Shown here piece after piece: positions 20,201 to 27,153 of a DNA stretch of 64,000 nucleotides. The stretch's first letter is position 1; each line of letters opens with the position of its first letter. The notes under the pieces are model-generated. The model saw only the letters and a program-made list of their open reading frames with translations, was not told where the DNA came from and searched no databases. Both the position numbers and the translations under genes were made by a program. The stretch is from Myroides sp. N17-2 (lineage in GTDB: Bacteria > Bacteroidota > Bacteroidia > Flavobacteriales > Flavobacteriaceae): contig NZ_NSGJ01000024.1 of NCBI RefSeq assembly GCF_002286775.1, positions 1 to 64,000 of the forward strand, given 5' to 3'.

Positions 20201-22062
20201 TTAGAGAGTCTATCCTGAAAAGTATTAATAGTGCAAGTGCTGTACAGAAAGTATTCCCTAATAGCGCAAACTATCAGTACATCCTAAATCAGTTAGAAGA
20301 ACTATACGCGCAGTGGGAATCTCCTATGCGTACAATGGCTTATAAGAAAGACATCGCGAAGTATTTATTCGATGAGTTTGCTGGTGGAGTATTCTTTACT
20401 AAAGCAGGACAGGCTTCTCAATTAAAGAAACAGTTCGTTACTTTCTTGCAACAAAAGAATGCCAATGTAACCTTTGAGAATGATATAAACGATGCTAATT
20501 TAAGTACACTTGATGCATTCTATTTGATTCAAAACTGGTTATATTCCTACCTTGACAATGAACCTAAGGTAGCCGAATACAAGAAGTACATCGATGAGAC
20601 TTGTTGTTTGTTGTTATTTGAGAAACAGTATAACTATACTTTAAAAGAAAGTAATGACAGCATCGTCTTAAAGAACCTAAAAGGTAACCACGCTCTAATC
20701 ATCAATGATATCTATACTTTAGATTATCACGAGTATATGCGTAAGTTGGATATATTTGAGACAGAGAGTGTACCGATGTTCACTGACTTTATCGCTACTA
20801 AGGATATGCTACTTAGTGAATATAAGAAATCACTAAAAGTAAATGAGTTAAAACCACGTGTACTAACTTCATTTGTACGTAATAAGCTGATTAATGAGGT
20901 GTACTTCCCCTTAATCGGCAACAACTTAGCGAAGCAGATCGGTGTACATGGAGATAGTAAGCGTACTGCCCGTATGGGAATGCTATTATTAGTATCTCCT
21001 CCTGGATACGGTAAGACTACTCTAATGGAGTACTTAGCCAATGCATTAGGTCTTCACTTTGTGAAGATTAACGGACCGACTATCGGACACTCGATAACTT
21101 CTATTGACCCAACAGAAGCGAAGACTTCGGGGGCTAGAGAAGAGCTGAAGAAAATCAACTTGTCATTTGAGATGGCAGATAACGTGATGCTTTACTTAGA
21201 CGATATACAGCACTGTAGCTCTGAATTCTTACAGAAGTTTATTTCGCTTGCTGATGGACAGCGTAAGATGGATGGTATCTTCGAAGGAGAAAGTAAAACG
21301 TATGATTTAAGAGGTAAGCGATTCTGTATTATTATGGCAGGTAACCCTTATACAGAGTCAGGAGAGAAGTTTCAGATACCTGATATGTTAGCTAACCGTG
21401 CTGACACCTATAACTTAGGAGATGTAATCGGTAGTACAGAACATTTATTTAAATTGAGTTTATTAGAGAATGCTATAGCAGAGAACACTTACTTACAGAA
21501 GTTGAGTAGTAACTCTCTTGATGATTTCTATAAGTTAATCAATCACATTGAGACTAAGTCAGAAGAGTCACTACACTTAGAAGGCAACTTCAGTGGACAA
21601 GAGATAGAAGAGTTCACTGCTGTGTTGAAAAAAGCCATAAGTGTAAGGGATATCGTGTTAAAGGTAAACCAACAGTATATCTTAAGTGCAAGTATGGACA
21701 ATGCGTATAGAGTCGAACCTGCCTTTAAATTACAAGGTTCGTACCGTGATATGAATAAGATGATGAGTCGCATAGTCCCGTTGATGAACGACAGCGAGAT
21801 AGACGAGTTAATCTTAACGCACTATGAGAACGAGTCACAGACTTTAACTTCTGATACAGAAGCAAACTTGCTGAAGTTAAAAGAGCTTGCAAATAGGTTA
21901 TCTGATACAGAGCGTAAACGTTGGGAAGCTATTAAAGATATCTTCCTTAAACAAAACAAGCTAGGAATGGCTGGCAAGGACAATCAAACGGCTCAAGTGC
22001 TAAGTCAACTGATGGACTTCAACCACAACTTAGAAAGCATTGCTAAGGCAATAAAGAAATAA
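17221..22062 (+). CDS. Giant AAA+ 'DNA repair ATPase' family protein
   Basis: A 1613-residue cytoplasmic protein. The N-terminal half (about 1-430) is mostly beta-strand with propeller-like repeats ('YFYADLGNFIAIRI', 'EDFLYLFYQAENNIYTLMSYN'). A long helical/coiled-coil section follows (about 480-870), then a mixed domain (about 880-1220), and an AAA+ module with Walker A PPGYGKTT near 1258-1266, Walker B VMLYLDDIQ near 1325, and 'CIIMAGNPYTESGE...PDMLANRAD' as the sensor region. The gene family is annotated elsewhere as 'DNA repair ATPase', although direct evidence for DNA repair is thin. Its position behind YqiJ and flotillin genes suggests a membrane-linked remodelling ATPase. It ends at a strong terminator. 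Confidence 0.8.
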   Translation: MAELENQHIESLDSNTYEIIQRRLQAQKGDLITRLNALNDNRKEVFTSVDLKLIANQRITTENNCTARGIIAFDNICIFAYNVHFGLKTDIQLSDVFSIYRFEDNQFLPHSLDFINDANFVDDYKNLYKYYRDSIFSRFKKTENYLYMVFQTSKNADSLKAFKWLIKDGQLIYQDDRSIHEVVKSPQFEFNWIKTNLENRRLGVHPHISIQDKVFIEAVGGDITFKIEDNTDKGQGIYSEPVLNIDQQLDDADYFYADLGNFIAIRIKPYQEDFRAFIFNNRTKQVINVPALNETGILLPDGQGIIFSNGYYLQNGDYKIFDNSVKNLEFVRMIPSHNGEDFLYLFYQAENNIYTLMSYNIIKQSVETPIICSGFTLFNDGKLIYFRSENEAVRHHVVQIWETPYTATLVENKEQKENHLYKIGNKDIVKAMAECQEIIHLIDKEDSYEGLYGDIAKKANDIIDAYFWIKTKETKNLNEPLDQIRNIANTAIDEFEKVQEQRKRASSLLTELQEKVDKQLFNVKNAKSDTLEGLVHLLAENRKLLGEVISARQTKYVDLTILDKYQEQLGKTNESLSAKTIAFLLQEQALVPYEQKVVDQKAKVGEVTKVIDANVIDENCKAISGELELLIDILNSLKIEDTTQATKIIEKISVIFASLNEVRSQLKRKIDSLRTNESIAEFHAQLTLLDQSIINFLELSNSPEKCDEYHSKVSVQVEELESKFADFDDFILKIADKREEVSKAFDTRKTQLVEQINRRTSSLEQIGLRILKNIENKSASFKSKEEILAFFSTDLMVDKVRQLVIELKDLGDVSKSENLENSVKTSQEDALRTLRDKQDLFADGENIISLGTHKFLVNKQPLDLTIVRRNDILYYHLTGTSFSYPITDDKIYSYRAIWNQDIISENNQVYRAEYLAYQIYKELQKDPALDIAEAIKYRTEQNYSEGYLKGVHDFDGQEITQALLKLKVDLGILTYAPAIRVSAQIFWYKLETELRESILKSINSASAVQKVFPNSANYQYILNQLEELYAQWESPMRTMAYKKDIAKYLFDEFAGGVFFTKAGQASQLKKQFVTFLQQKNANVTFENDINDANLSTLDAFYLIQNWLYSYLDNEPKVAEYKKYIDETCCLLLFEKQYNYTLKESNDSIVLKNLKGNHALIINDIYTLDYHEYMRKLDIFETESVPMFTDFIATKDMLLSEYKKSLKVNELKPRVLTSFVRNKLINEVYFPLIGNNLAKQIGVHGDSKRTARMGMLLLVSPPGYGKTTLMEYLANALGLHFVKINGPTIGHSITSIDPTEAKTSGAREELKKINLSFEMADNVMLYLDDIQHCSSEFLQKFISLADGQRKMDGIFEGESKTYDLRGKRFCIIMAGNPYTESGEKFQIPDMLANRADTYNLGDVIGSTEHLFKLSLLENAIAENTYLQKLSSNSLDDFYKLINHIETKSEESLHLEGNFSGQEIEEFTAVLKKAISVRDIVLKVNQQYILSASMDNAYRVEPAFKLQGSYRDMNKMMSRIVPLMNDSEIDELILTHYENESQTLTSDTEANLLKLKELANRLSDTERKRWEAIKDIFLKQNKLGMAGKDNQTAQVLSQLMDFNHNLESIAKAIKK

Positions 22063-22072
22063 ATAATACCTC

Positions 22073-22106
22073 AACGGTCTGTAGCGAATACAGACCGTTT
22101 TTTTTA
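22073..22106 (+). terminator. Terminator after the giant ATPase
   Basis: Arms AACGGTCTGT / ACAGACCGTT around a 7-nt loop, followed by a T run. Confidence 0.92.
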
Positions 22107-22110
22107 TTAA

Positions 22111-22118
22111 TATCTTTG
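22111..22118 (+). promoter_or_regulatory. Candidate -7 box for the MFS gene
   Basis: TATCTTTG directly after the preceding terminator, 40 bp before the ATG at 22159. Confidence 0.45.
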
Positions 22119-22158
22119 TACCTTATTAAACAATACACCATACAATCAATAAAACCTT

Positions 22159-23316
22159 ATGCCAAAACACTTAGCCCGTATAGCAGTCACTGTATTATTC
22201 TTTATCTTCGGAGGTATATCAGCTTCTTGGGCATCTCGTATTCCTACTATTAAAGAAGCTTTTGGAGTGAATGACTCTGCGTGGGGCTTCGTATTATTAT
22301 ATATTTCTATAGGTACATTAATCACGCTTCCGATAGCGGGTAAGATTATCGAGTTATTAGGAAGTAAGAAAGCAACACTTTTCTTCTTGCTAACTTACTT
22401 AGTACTATTAGTCGGTATTGGTTATTGGGATGTATTGTGGCAACTAAAAGTCAACTTAGTTTTATTCGGAGCAATCAGTAATATCACTAATATTTCTATC
22501 AATACACAGGCTATTAAAGTCTCAAAACTATACAAAGGGCAAATCATTGGTTCACTACACGGTACTTGGAGTATAGGAGGTTTTGCTGCTTCTTGGTTAG
22601 GTGCTGAAATGATTAGTAGCTATGTTCCTCCTTTAGAACACTTCATTTATTACTCTGCTGTAGGAATAGTAGTCTCACTTTTGTTGTTTAAATATCTTAT
22701 TCCTGAAACAACAGAAGTACAAAGCACAAGCCCTATAAAAGAAGAAAAGAAAGGCTTTCAATTACCTGATAAGAACTTAACAATGCTTGGGTTATTAGCC
22801 TTCTTTGCGATGGTAGCAGAAGGAACAATGACAGATTGGTCTAGTGAGTATATGAAGCATATCACGCATGCACCTGTACACCTTATCGGATATGGGCTGA
22901 CAGCTTATATGTTTGCGATGGCAAGTGGTCGTTTTATATCTGACTTTACGGTTAGAAGATTTGGAGAACAGAAGACACTACTTATATGTGGCATCCTACT
23001 CTTTATAGGTTTAGGATCCTCAGTAATGTTCCCTGGCGTGTATTCTACTATTATAGCCTTTATGGTGGTAGGTTTAGGAGTATCAGCTGTCGTGCCGATG
23101 TGTTATAACCTTGCAGGACATAATAAATCTATGCCACCTCAGCAAGCGTTAACATTAGTCACTAGTATTGGTTTTCTTGGTTTTTTCTTAGGCCCTCCTA
23201 TCATAGGTTTTATCGCACAACAATATTCATTGAAGACTGCCTTTGCCATTATTGCTTTATTTGGGTTGGCTATTTCTATTCTTAGTAGATTCATTAGTAT
23301 AGATCAGAAAGACTAA
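22159..23316 (+). CDS. MFS transporter
   Basis: A 385-residue inner-membrane carrier with about twelve membrane segments. It opens with 'FFIFGGISASWASRIPTIKEAFGVNDSAWGFVLLYISIGTLITLPIAGKI', typical of small sugar/drug MFS proteins related to FucP or YbjJ-like carriers, and has the loop motif GKIIELLGSKKA after the second helix. Substrate unknown. It is monocistronic, with its own -7 box and no neighbour of evident metabolic relevance. Confidence 0.85.
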   Translation: MPKHLARIAVTVLFFIFGGISASWASRIPTIKEAFGVNDSAWGFVLLYISIGTLITLPIAGKIIELLGSKKATLFFLLTYLVLLVGIGYWDVLWQLKVNLVLFGAISNITNISINTQAIKVSKLYKGQIIGSLHGTWSIGGFAASWLGAEMISSYVPPLEHFIYYSAVGIVVSLLLFKYLIPETTEVQSTSPIKEEKKGFQLPDKNLTMLGLLAFFAMVAEGTMTDWSSEYMKHITHAPVHLIGYGLTAYMFAMASGRFISDFTVRRFGEQKTLLICGILLFIGLGSSVMFPGVYSTIIAFMVVGLGVSAVVPMCYNLAGHNKSMPPQQALTLVTSIGFLGFFLGPPIIGFIAQQYSLKTAFAIIALFGLAISILSRFISIDQKD

Positions 23317-23416
23317 TAAGTGGGCTAAGAGATATTCTTTTCGCAATAGACTGTTATACTTTGTATAAATTTAAGCATAGAATAAAAACATTCTTACAGT
23401 AAGTTAATTTTATCTC

Positions 23417-23424
23417 TATATTTG
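23417..23424 (+). promoter_or_regulatory. Candidate -7 box for exbB-exbD
   Basis: TATATTTG, 24 bp before the ATG at 23449. The -33 element is weak. Confidence 0.5.
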
Positions 23425-23448
23425 ATGCGATTATAAAACGTACAAATA

Positions 23449-24150
23449 ATGTTTACATTCTTACAAGTCCCTGTTAACGCTGTTACAGAAGCAGCAACTA
23501 ATCTTGCTGAAACTACTACTCAACAATCTGAAATATCAGCTTTAGACTTTGTCTTAAAAGGAGGGGTATTTATGATTCCTATTGTCCTATTACTATTATA
23601 TACAATCTATGTATCTATAGAGCGCTATTTATATATCTCTAAAGAGACTAAGTCAAATAAGAACTTAATGGGTAACGTCGTTGCTCTATTACAAACAGGA
23701 CAACTTGACTCTGTAAAAATGACGCTTGACAACGAAGACAGTGCATTATCACGTGTGATTAAAGAAGGTACCTTGTCTATCGGAAGACCTATCTCTGAGA
23801 TAGAGTCTAATATGGAACGCGTAGCGACTATTGAGATTGGTACGATGGAGAAAAAGTTAAGCCACTTAGGTCTTATCGCAGGTATAGCACCTACTTTAGG
23901 TTTCGTAGGAACTATCTTAGGAGTTATCAAGATCTTCTATAATATCTCTATCTCTGAAGACATCAGTATCGCTAATATCTCTGGAGGTCTATATGAAAAG
24001 ATGATTAGTAGTGGTTCTGGTCTTGTCGTGGGGATTATAGCGTATGCTATCTATCACCTTCTAAACTCATCTATTGACAATTATTTATTAAAGACTCAGA
24101 AGGCTATTCTTGAATTTATAAATGCAATACAACGACCAAATGGCAATTAA
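23449..24150 (+). CDS. exbB: MotA/TolQ/ExbB proton-channel protein
   Basis: A 233-residue inner-membrane protein of the proton-motive-force energizer family. There is a hydrophobic segment at about 34-53, a cytoplasmic loop, and two further membrane helices (about 138-160 and 178-203) with the hallmark 'LGLIAGIAPTLGFVGTILGVIKIFYNI' and 'GLVVGIIAYAIYHLL'. It powers TonB by coupling to proton flow together with ExbD. The next gene, exbD, starts within its last codons, so translation is coupled. The TonB-type partner lies just beyond but on the opposite strand. Confidence 0.93.
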   Translation: MFTFLQVPVNAVTEAATNLAETTTQQSEISALDFVLKGGVFMIPIVLLLLYTIYVSIERYLYISKETKSNKNLMGNVVALLQTGQLDSVKMTLDNEDSALSRVIKEGTLSIGRPISEIESNMERVATIEIGTMEKKLSHLGLIAGIAPTLGFVGTILGVIKIFYNISISEDISIANISGGLYEKMISSGSGLVVGIIAYAIYHLLNSSIDNYLLKTQKAILEFINAIQRPNGN

Positions 24151-24535
24151 AAGAAACAAACGATTCCAAGCAGAAGTAGCGACTTCTTCACTTAGTGATA
24201 TTATGTTCTTCTTACTGCTGTTCTTTTTGATTATTTCTACTTTAGCTAATCCTAATGTTATTAAGATGATGTTACCGAAGGCTGCAAATAACGAGAAGAC
24301 GACAACACAACATATCAGTATCTCTGTCACAGAAGATAAGCGTTACTTCATCAATAAAAAAGAAGTAGCCCTATCAGAACTAGAAGGAGAGTTATTAGCA
24401 CAGATGGGAACGCACACTGACCAAGCTGTAGTCGTAAGAATACCTTTTGACTCACAGATACAAGAGTTAGTAGATGTACTCCAAATAGGAGTTAAGAACA
24501 ACCTTAAATTTGTTATCGCAACACAAGCGAAATAA
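24140..24535 (+). CDS. exbD: ExbD/TolR biopolymer-transport protein
   Basis: I chose the ATG at 24140 (MAIKRNKRF), overlapping the exbB stop by 11 bp; an upstream ATG at 24122 would add six residues and is less family-like. The protein of about 131 residues has a short basic cytoplasmic tail, one membrane helix (about 17-35) with the essential Asp in 'LSDIMFFLLLFFL', and a periplasmic domain. It forms the proton channel with ExbB and transmits energy to TonB. It ends at a bidirectional terminator. Confidence 0.9.
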   Translation: MAIKRNKRFQAEVATSSLSDIMFFLLLFFLIISTLANPNVIKMMLPKAANNEKTTTQHISISVTEDKRYFINKKEVALSELEGELLAQMGTHTDQAVVVRIPFDSQIQELVDVLQIGVKNNLKFVIATQAK

Positions 24536-24543
24536 TAATACGC

Positions 24544-24577
24544 AAAAAGGGATGAACATCAGTTCATCCCTTTTTTT
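24544..24577. terminator. Bidirectional terminator between exbD and tonB
   Basis: Arms AAAGGGATGAAC / GTTCATCCCTTT around ATCA with T runs on both strands. Confidence 0.93.
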
Positions 24578-24591
24578 ATCTCAATACTCTC

Positions 24592-25524
24592 TTAGTTTAA
24601 AGAGAAGTTATATACTATCTGACCTACTTGCTTGTCTGGAGCTTTAGGATTAGGTTGCCACTTAGTTTGCATAGCTGCTATCCTCGCTTGATCTAACAGA
24701 CACTTCACTGTATTAGTTGATCCTTTTACACCTGCGCGAGCCTCTATCGTATTCCCTGATTGGTCTACCCAAACTTCCACGACCACCTTACCTACCTCAT
24801 TACACAAATACTTTGGCACTGGCTTTACTAATGCAGCTCTACCTTCTAAAGAATAACCTATTCCACCACCTACACCTGTGCCTGTTCCGCTTCCCGTGCC
24901 ACCGCCTGTTCCGCTTCCGCTACCTGGACCTACACCACTACCATTTCCTGAGCCTGTACCACTACCGTTACCTACTCCATAATATCCACCACTACCTGAT
25001 AGTCCACCATTCGCATTGTTACTATTACCTCCGTTACCCGTACCACCTTTGCTACCATTCATCAGACTACTTAGCGCATCCTTAGTGGCATTAGATACAT
25101 CAGGCTTCTTCGCTACAGGTTCTGCTTTCTTAACTTCTTTTACCTCTGTCTTTTTAACGACAGGCTTATCAGTTACTACTACTTTTTTATCAGTCTTAGT
25201 CTTATCTACTTTATTTACTATTACAGGTGCCTCATCATTCTTCTCATAAGCGATTACCTGCTCTTCTTTTACCGTTTCTACAGGTTGTACCACTTCTTTC
25301 ACAGGCTCTACTATAGGCGTATGATCTTCTGTAGCTAAGGGAGCAGGACTACCTTCTAAAGCGATAGATACACCTGTACCTCCACCTCCTCCACCTCCGA
25401 AGTAGTTATGAGCGGTCTGCGTCTCTATAAATCGTATAAAGTATAGCATAACAAATAATAACACTGCTACACCTACTGTAATATATATCGACGTTCTCTC
25501 TTCTTTTGAATAATTCATACTCAT
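24592..25524 (-). CDS. Gly-rich TonB-family energy transducer
   Basis: A 310-residue protein. A membrane anchor (about 12-31) is followed by a seven-Gly run (43-49), a Pro/Val/Lys linker (about 60-150) with repeated VKE/VKK/PV motifs that should span the periplasm, and a Ser/Thr-Gly repeat tract (about 163-222). The C-terminal domain (about 230-310) has the TonB-like 'GKVVVEVWVDQSGNTIEARAGVKGSTNT' and ends 'GQIVYNFSLN'. It should link ExbB/ExbD to outer-membrane receptors. It is convergent with exbBD rather than downstream of them, with its own TACATTTG box at 25559-25566. Confidence 0.8.
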   Translation of the reverse strand: MSMNYSKEERTSIYITVGVAVLLFVMLYFIRFIETQTAHNYFGGGGGGGTGVSIALEGSPAPLATEDHTPIVEPVKEVVQPVETVKEEQVIAYEKNDEAPVIVNKVDKTKTDKKVVVTDKPVVKKTEVKEVKKAEPVAKKPDVSNATKDALSSLMNGSKGGTGNGGNSNNANGGLSGSGGYYGVGNGSGTGSGNGSGVGPGSGSGTGGGTGSGTGTGVGGGIGYSLEGRAALVKPVPKYLCNEVGKVVVEVWVDQSGNTIEARAGVKGSTNTVKCLLDQARIAAMQTKWQPNPKAPDKQVGQIVYNFSLN

Positions 25525-25558
25525 AATGGTATCCCTATAATTCTATATTGTAATACAG

Positions 25559-25566
25559 CAAATGTA
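25559..25566 (-). promoter_or_regulatory. Candidate -7 box for the TonB-like gene
   Basis: TACATTTG on the minus strand, 34 bp upstream of the start at 25524. Confidence 0.4.
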
Positions 25567-25651
25567 TATTATTTATGACTTAATATTTTTATAAAATTGA
25601 CTTTCCACGTGATTTAACTATAATTTACTAATATAGAGAGCCTATAACAAC

Positions 25652-25682
25652 AAAAAAGCCTAGTCATCACTGACTGGGCTTT
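25652..25682 (-). terminator. Terminator after the 55-residue protein gene
   Basis: AAGCC-AGTCA / TGACT-GGCTT stem with a TCAC loop and a T run on the minus strand. It is similar in sequence to the terminator at 26958-26986. Confidence 0.8.
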
Positions 25683-25687
25683 ATATA

Positions 25688-25855
25688 TTATTCTGCTAAA
25701 TGCTTATTCTTTGCTTTTCTCTTTAGTAGTTGTTCTCTAAATATCGCTACCTCTTTTTCTAGCTCATCTCTTCTTGGTTCTCCTATTATACCGAATACCT
25801 CATCCTTTACTTGAGTCCAAGTCTTTAAATATCTAACGTTCTTACTTTCTTCCAT
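25688..25855 (-). CDS. Small protein, likely truncated XRE/HigA-type antitoxin remnant
   Basis: A 55-residue frame (begins MEESKNVRYLKTW, ends KNKHLAE) with good coding character that has its own terminator 6 bp past the stop. Residues 10-45 (TWTQVKDEVFG, GEPRRDELEKE) resemble the N-terminal lead-in of Bacteroidota XRE-family antitoxins/regulators ('xVKDxxxGxxGTxxRDxxE'), which normally continues into a helix-turn-helix starting 'LTQEQLA'. Here it stops exactly where that helix-turn-helix would begin. No toxin gene is beside it. It could be a decayed antitoxin or an independent small protein. Confidence 0.55.
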   Translation of the reverse strand: MEESKNVRYLKTWTQVKDEVFGIIGEPRRDELEKEVAIFREQLLKRKAKNKHLAE

Positions 25856-25953
25856 AATGCCGTTTATTGCTTTAATAATCTTTATGTGTGATTATTCTCT
25901 CCGCCAAAATAATGCCATAAGTATAACCAACACTACTTTATTATTTTAGATTT

Positions 25954-26901
25954 CTATTTATAAGTACGGCTAACCTCAACAGACTTGCCATTGACTACTT
26001 TATATTTGACTTCTAACACCTTATCACTATCCTCTGTACTTTCCCAATACTTTATCTTATAAGGTTTATTATCCTCTACGCTATATGTTGTCTCTGTTTC
26101 ATTTCCATTTCCATCTGCAGTAAAGGTAGATAAAGTTTGATTCAACGGATTTAACGTCATTAGTGAACTATAATCTGTATTAAAATTCTTATCATATTTA
26201 AACTTCTTCGTAGTTGGGTTATAGATCAAATAATATTCTCCATAATCCCCTTTACTCACGAATGGGTAATAATGCGACACTATGATATCTAAATAGCCAT
26301 CGAAGTTATAATCACCCATGCTCACCTCTACACCTGATTTCTTATCAGAGTAAGAGTCAGGCAGTGTTATCTCCTGAATAAACTGCTTATGCTCATCATA
26401 AAGCTTCACTGAATTAAAAGCTACATAATACTCATTATAACTCTCCTCCTCACACTTCCCTACATTGACTTTATAATAGAACACTGCATCGGCATTCTTC
26501 TCTACAGCATTAAACTGAAAGTTCATTACCTTGTTATTAGACTTATTTGTCCACTTACCTTCTAACACCTTATGTGTAGTAAAGTCCCCTGCTTGGAATA
26601 TCCCTGTCGTTTTACGTTCCCTACTCTTGACATCATACACTTCTTCACTAAAGCTAAATGTTTTCACAGGCATATCGCCTACTAATGTTATAGGCTCATT
26701 AGTAGGATATTTTGCATAGATATATTTTCCATAAACCCAATTGCCATTCTCTTTATATTCCATATACGCCTTGATAGGATACTTGTCTATCATCCCATCA
26801 TAAGCGATAGTTCTACTTATTATTTTCTTTTGTCCCAACATTGATAAGTTAATCCCTAATATCAACAGTAACATTAACAATTGACTCTTATCTAATTTCA
26901 T
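25954..26901 (-). CDS. Secreted hypothetical protein with FG-GAP/EF-hand-like loop (XAC2610-like)
   Basis: A 315-residue protein with an N-terminal hydrophobic export signal (about 8-23, ending MLGQ). The middle contains 'VSMGDYNFDGYLDIIV' near residue 195, the Asp-x-Asn-x-Asp-Gly-x-x-Asp pattern of calcium-binding FG-GAP or XAC2610-type proteins, after a beta-rich first half ('YPIKAYMEYKENGNWVYGKYIY'). The C-terminal part is charged and beta-rich. The protein is probably periplasmic or surface associated. A TATTTTTG box lies at 26918-26925. Function unknown. Not part of an evident operon. Confidence 0.6.
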   Translation of the reverse strand: MKLDKSQLLMLLLILGINLSMLGQKKIISRTIAYDGMIDKYPIKAYMEYKENGNWVYGKYIYAKYPTNEPITLVGDMPVKTFSFSEEVYDVKSRERKTTGIFQAGDFTTHKVLEGKWTNKSNNKVMNFQFNAVEKNADAVFYYKVNVGKCEEESYNEYYVAFNSVKLYDEHKQFIQEITLPDSYSDKKSGVEVSMGDYNFDGYLDIIVSHYYPFVSKGDYGEYYLIYNPTTKKFKYDKNFNTDYSSLMTLNPLNQTLSTFTADGNGNETETTYSVEDNKPYKIKYWESTEDSDKVLEVKYKVVNGKSVEVSRTYK

Positions 26902-26917
26902 AGCAATGACTTTTAAA

Positions 26918-26925
26918 CAAAAATA
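26918..26925 (-). promoter_or_regulatory. Candidate -7 box for the XAC2610-like gene
   Basis: TATTTTTG on the minus strand, 16 bp upstream of the start codon at 26901. Confidence 0.4.
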
Positions 26926-26957
26926 GATAATATCCCTCTACCAATCGCTCATACCAT

Positions 26958-26986
26958 AAAAAAACCCAATCATCACTGACTGGGCT
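26958..26986 (-). terminator. Terminator of the sbcDC operon
   Basis: Minus-strand stem CCCA-TCA / TGA-TGGG with a run of Ts. It lies beyond MITE copy 3, which separates it from the sbcC stop. Confidence 0.75.
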
Positions 26987-26992
26987 GTATAA

Positions 26993-27146
26993 TCCCAGAA
27001 TCAGCGCTAGCCAAATACTACAAAGCAATTCTACTTCATAGCTCTTTCATTAGCTCCTCAACCATACTATAGTATGCTTTCGTCACTAATTCAGATCTAT
27101 TTTGTATAATTACTTTTCGTTTATATGTCTATCACTTATTCTGCGA
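26993..27146. mobile_element. MITE-like element, copy 3 (154 bp)
   Basis: Starts TCCCAGAATCAGC; the right end is degenerate (ATTCTGCGA) but of identical length. It has the same central CATACTATAGTATG. It is flanked by matching TAA (26990-26992 and 27147-27149). It ends 7 bp before the sbcC stop codon and starts just after that operon's terminator stem. Confidence 0.85.
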
Positions 27147-27153
27147 TAATCTT

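Noticed and set aside
24717-25249. Long plus-strand frames rich in Leu, Pro, His and Tyr
   Set aside because: They are the antisense of the Gly/Ser/Thr repeat of the TonB-like gene; the low-complexity origin explains the openness.
25652-26986. The two similar terminators (25652 and 26958) as another dispersed repeat
   Set aside because: Only the stem-loop core is shared; too short to claim a mobile family from two copies.
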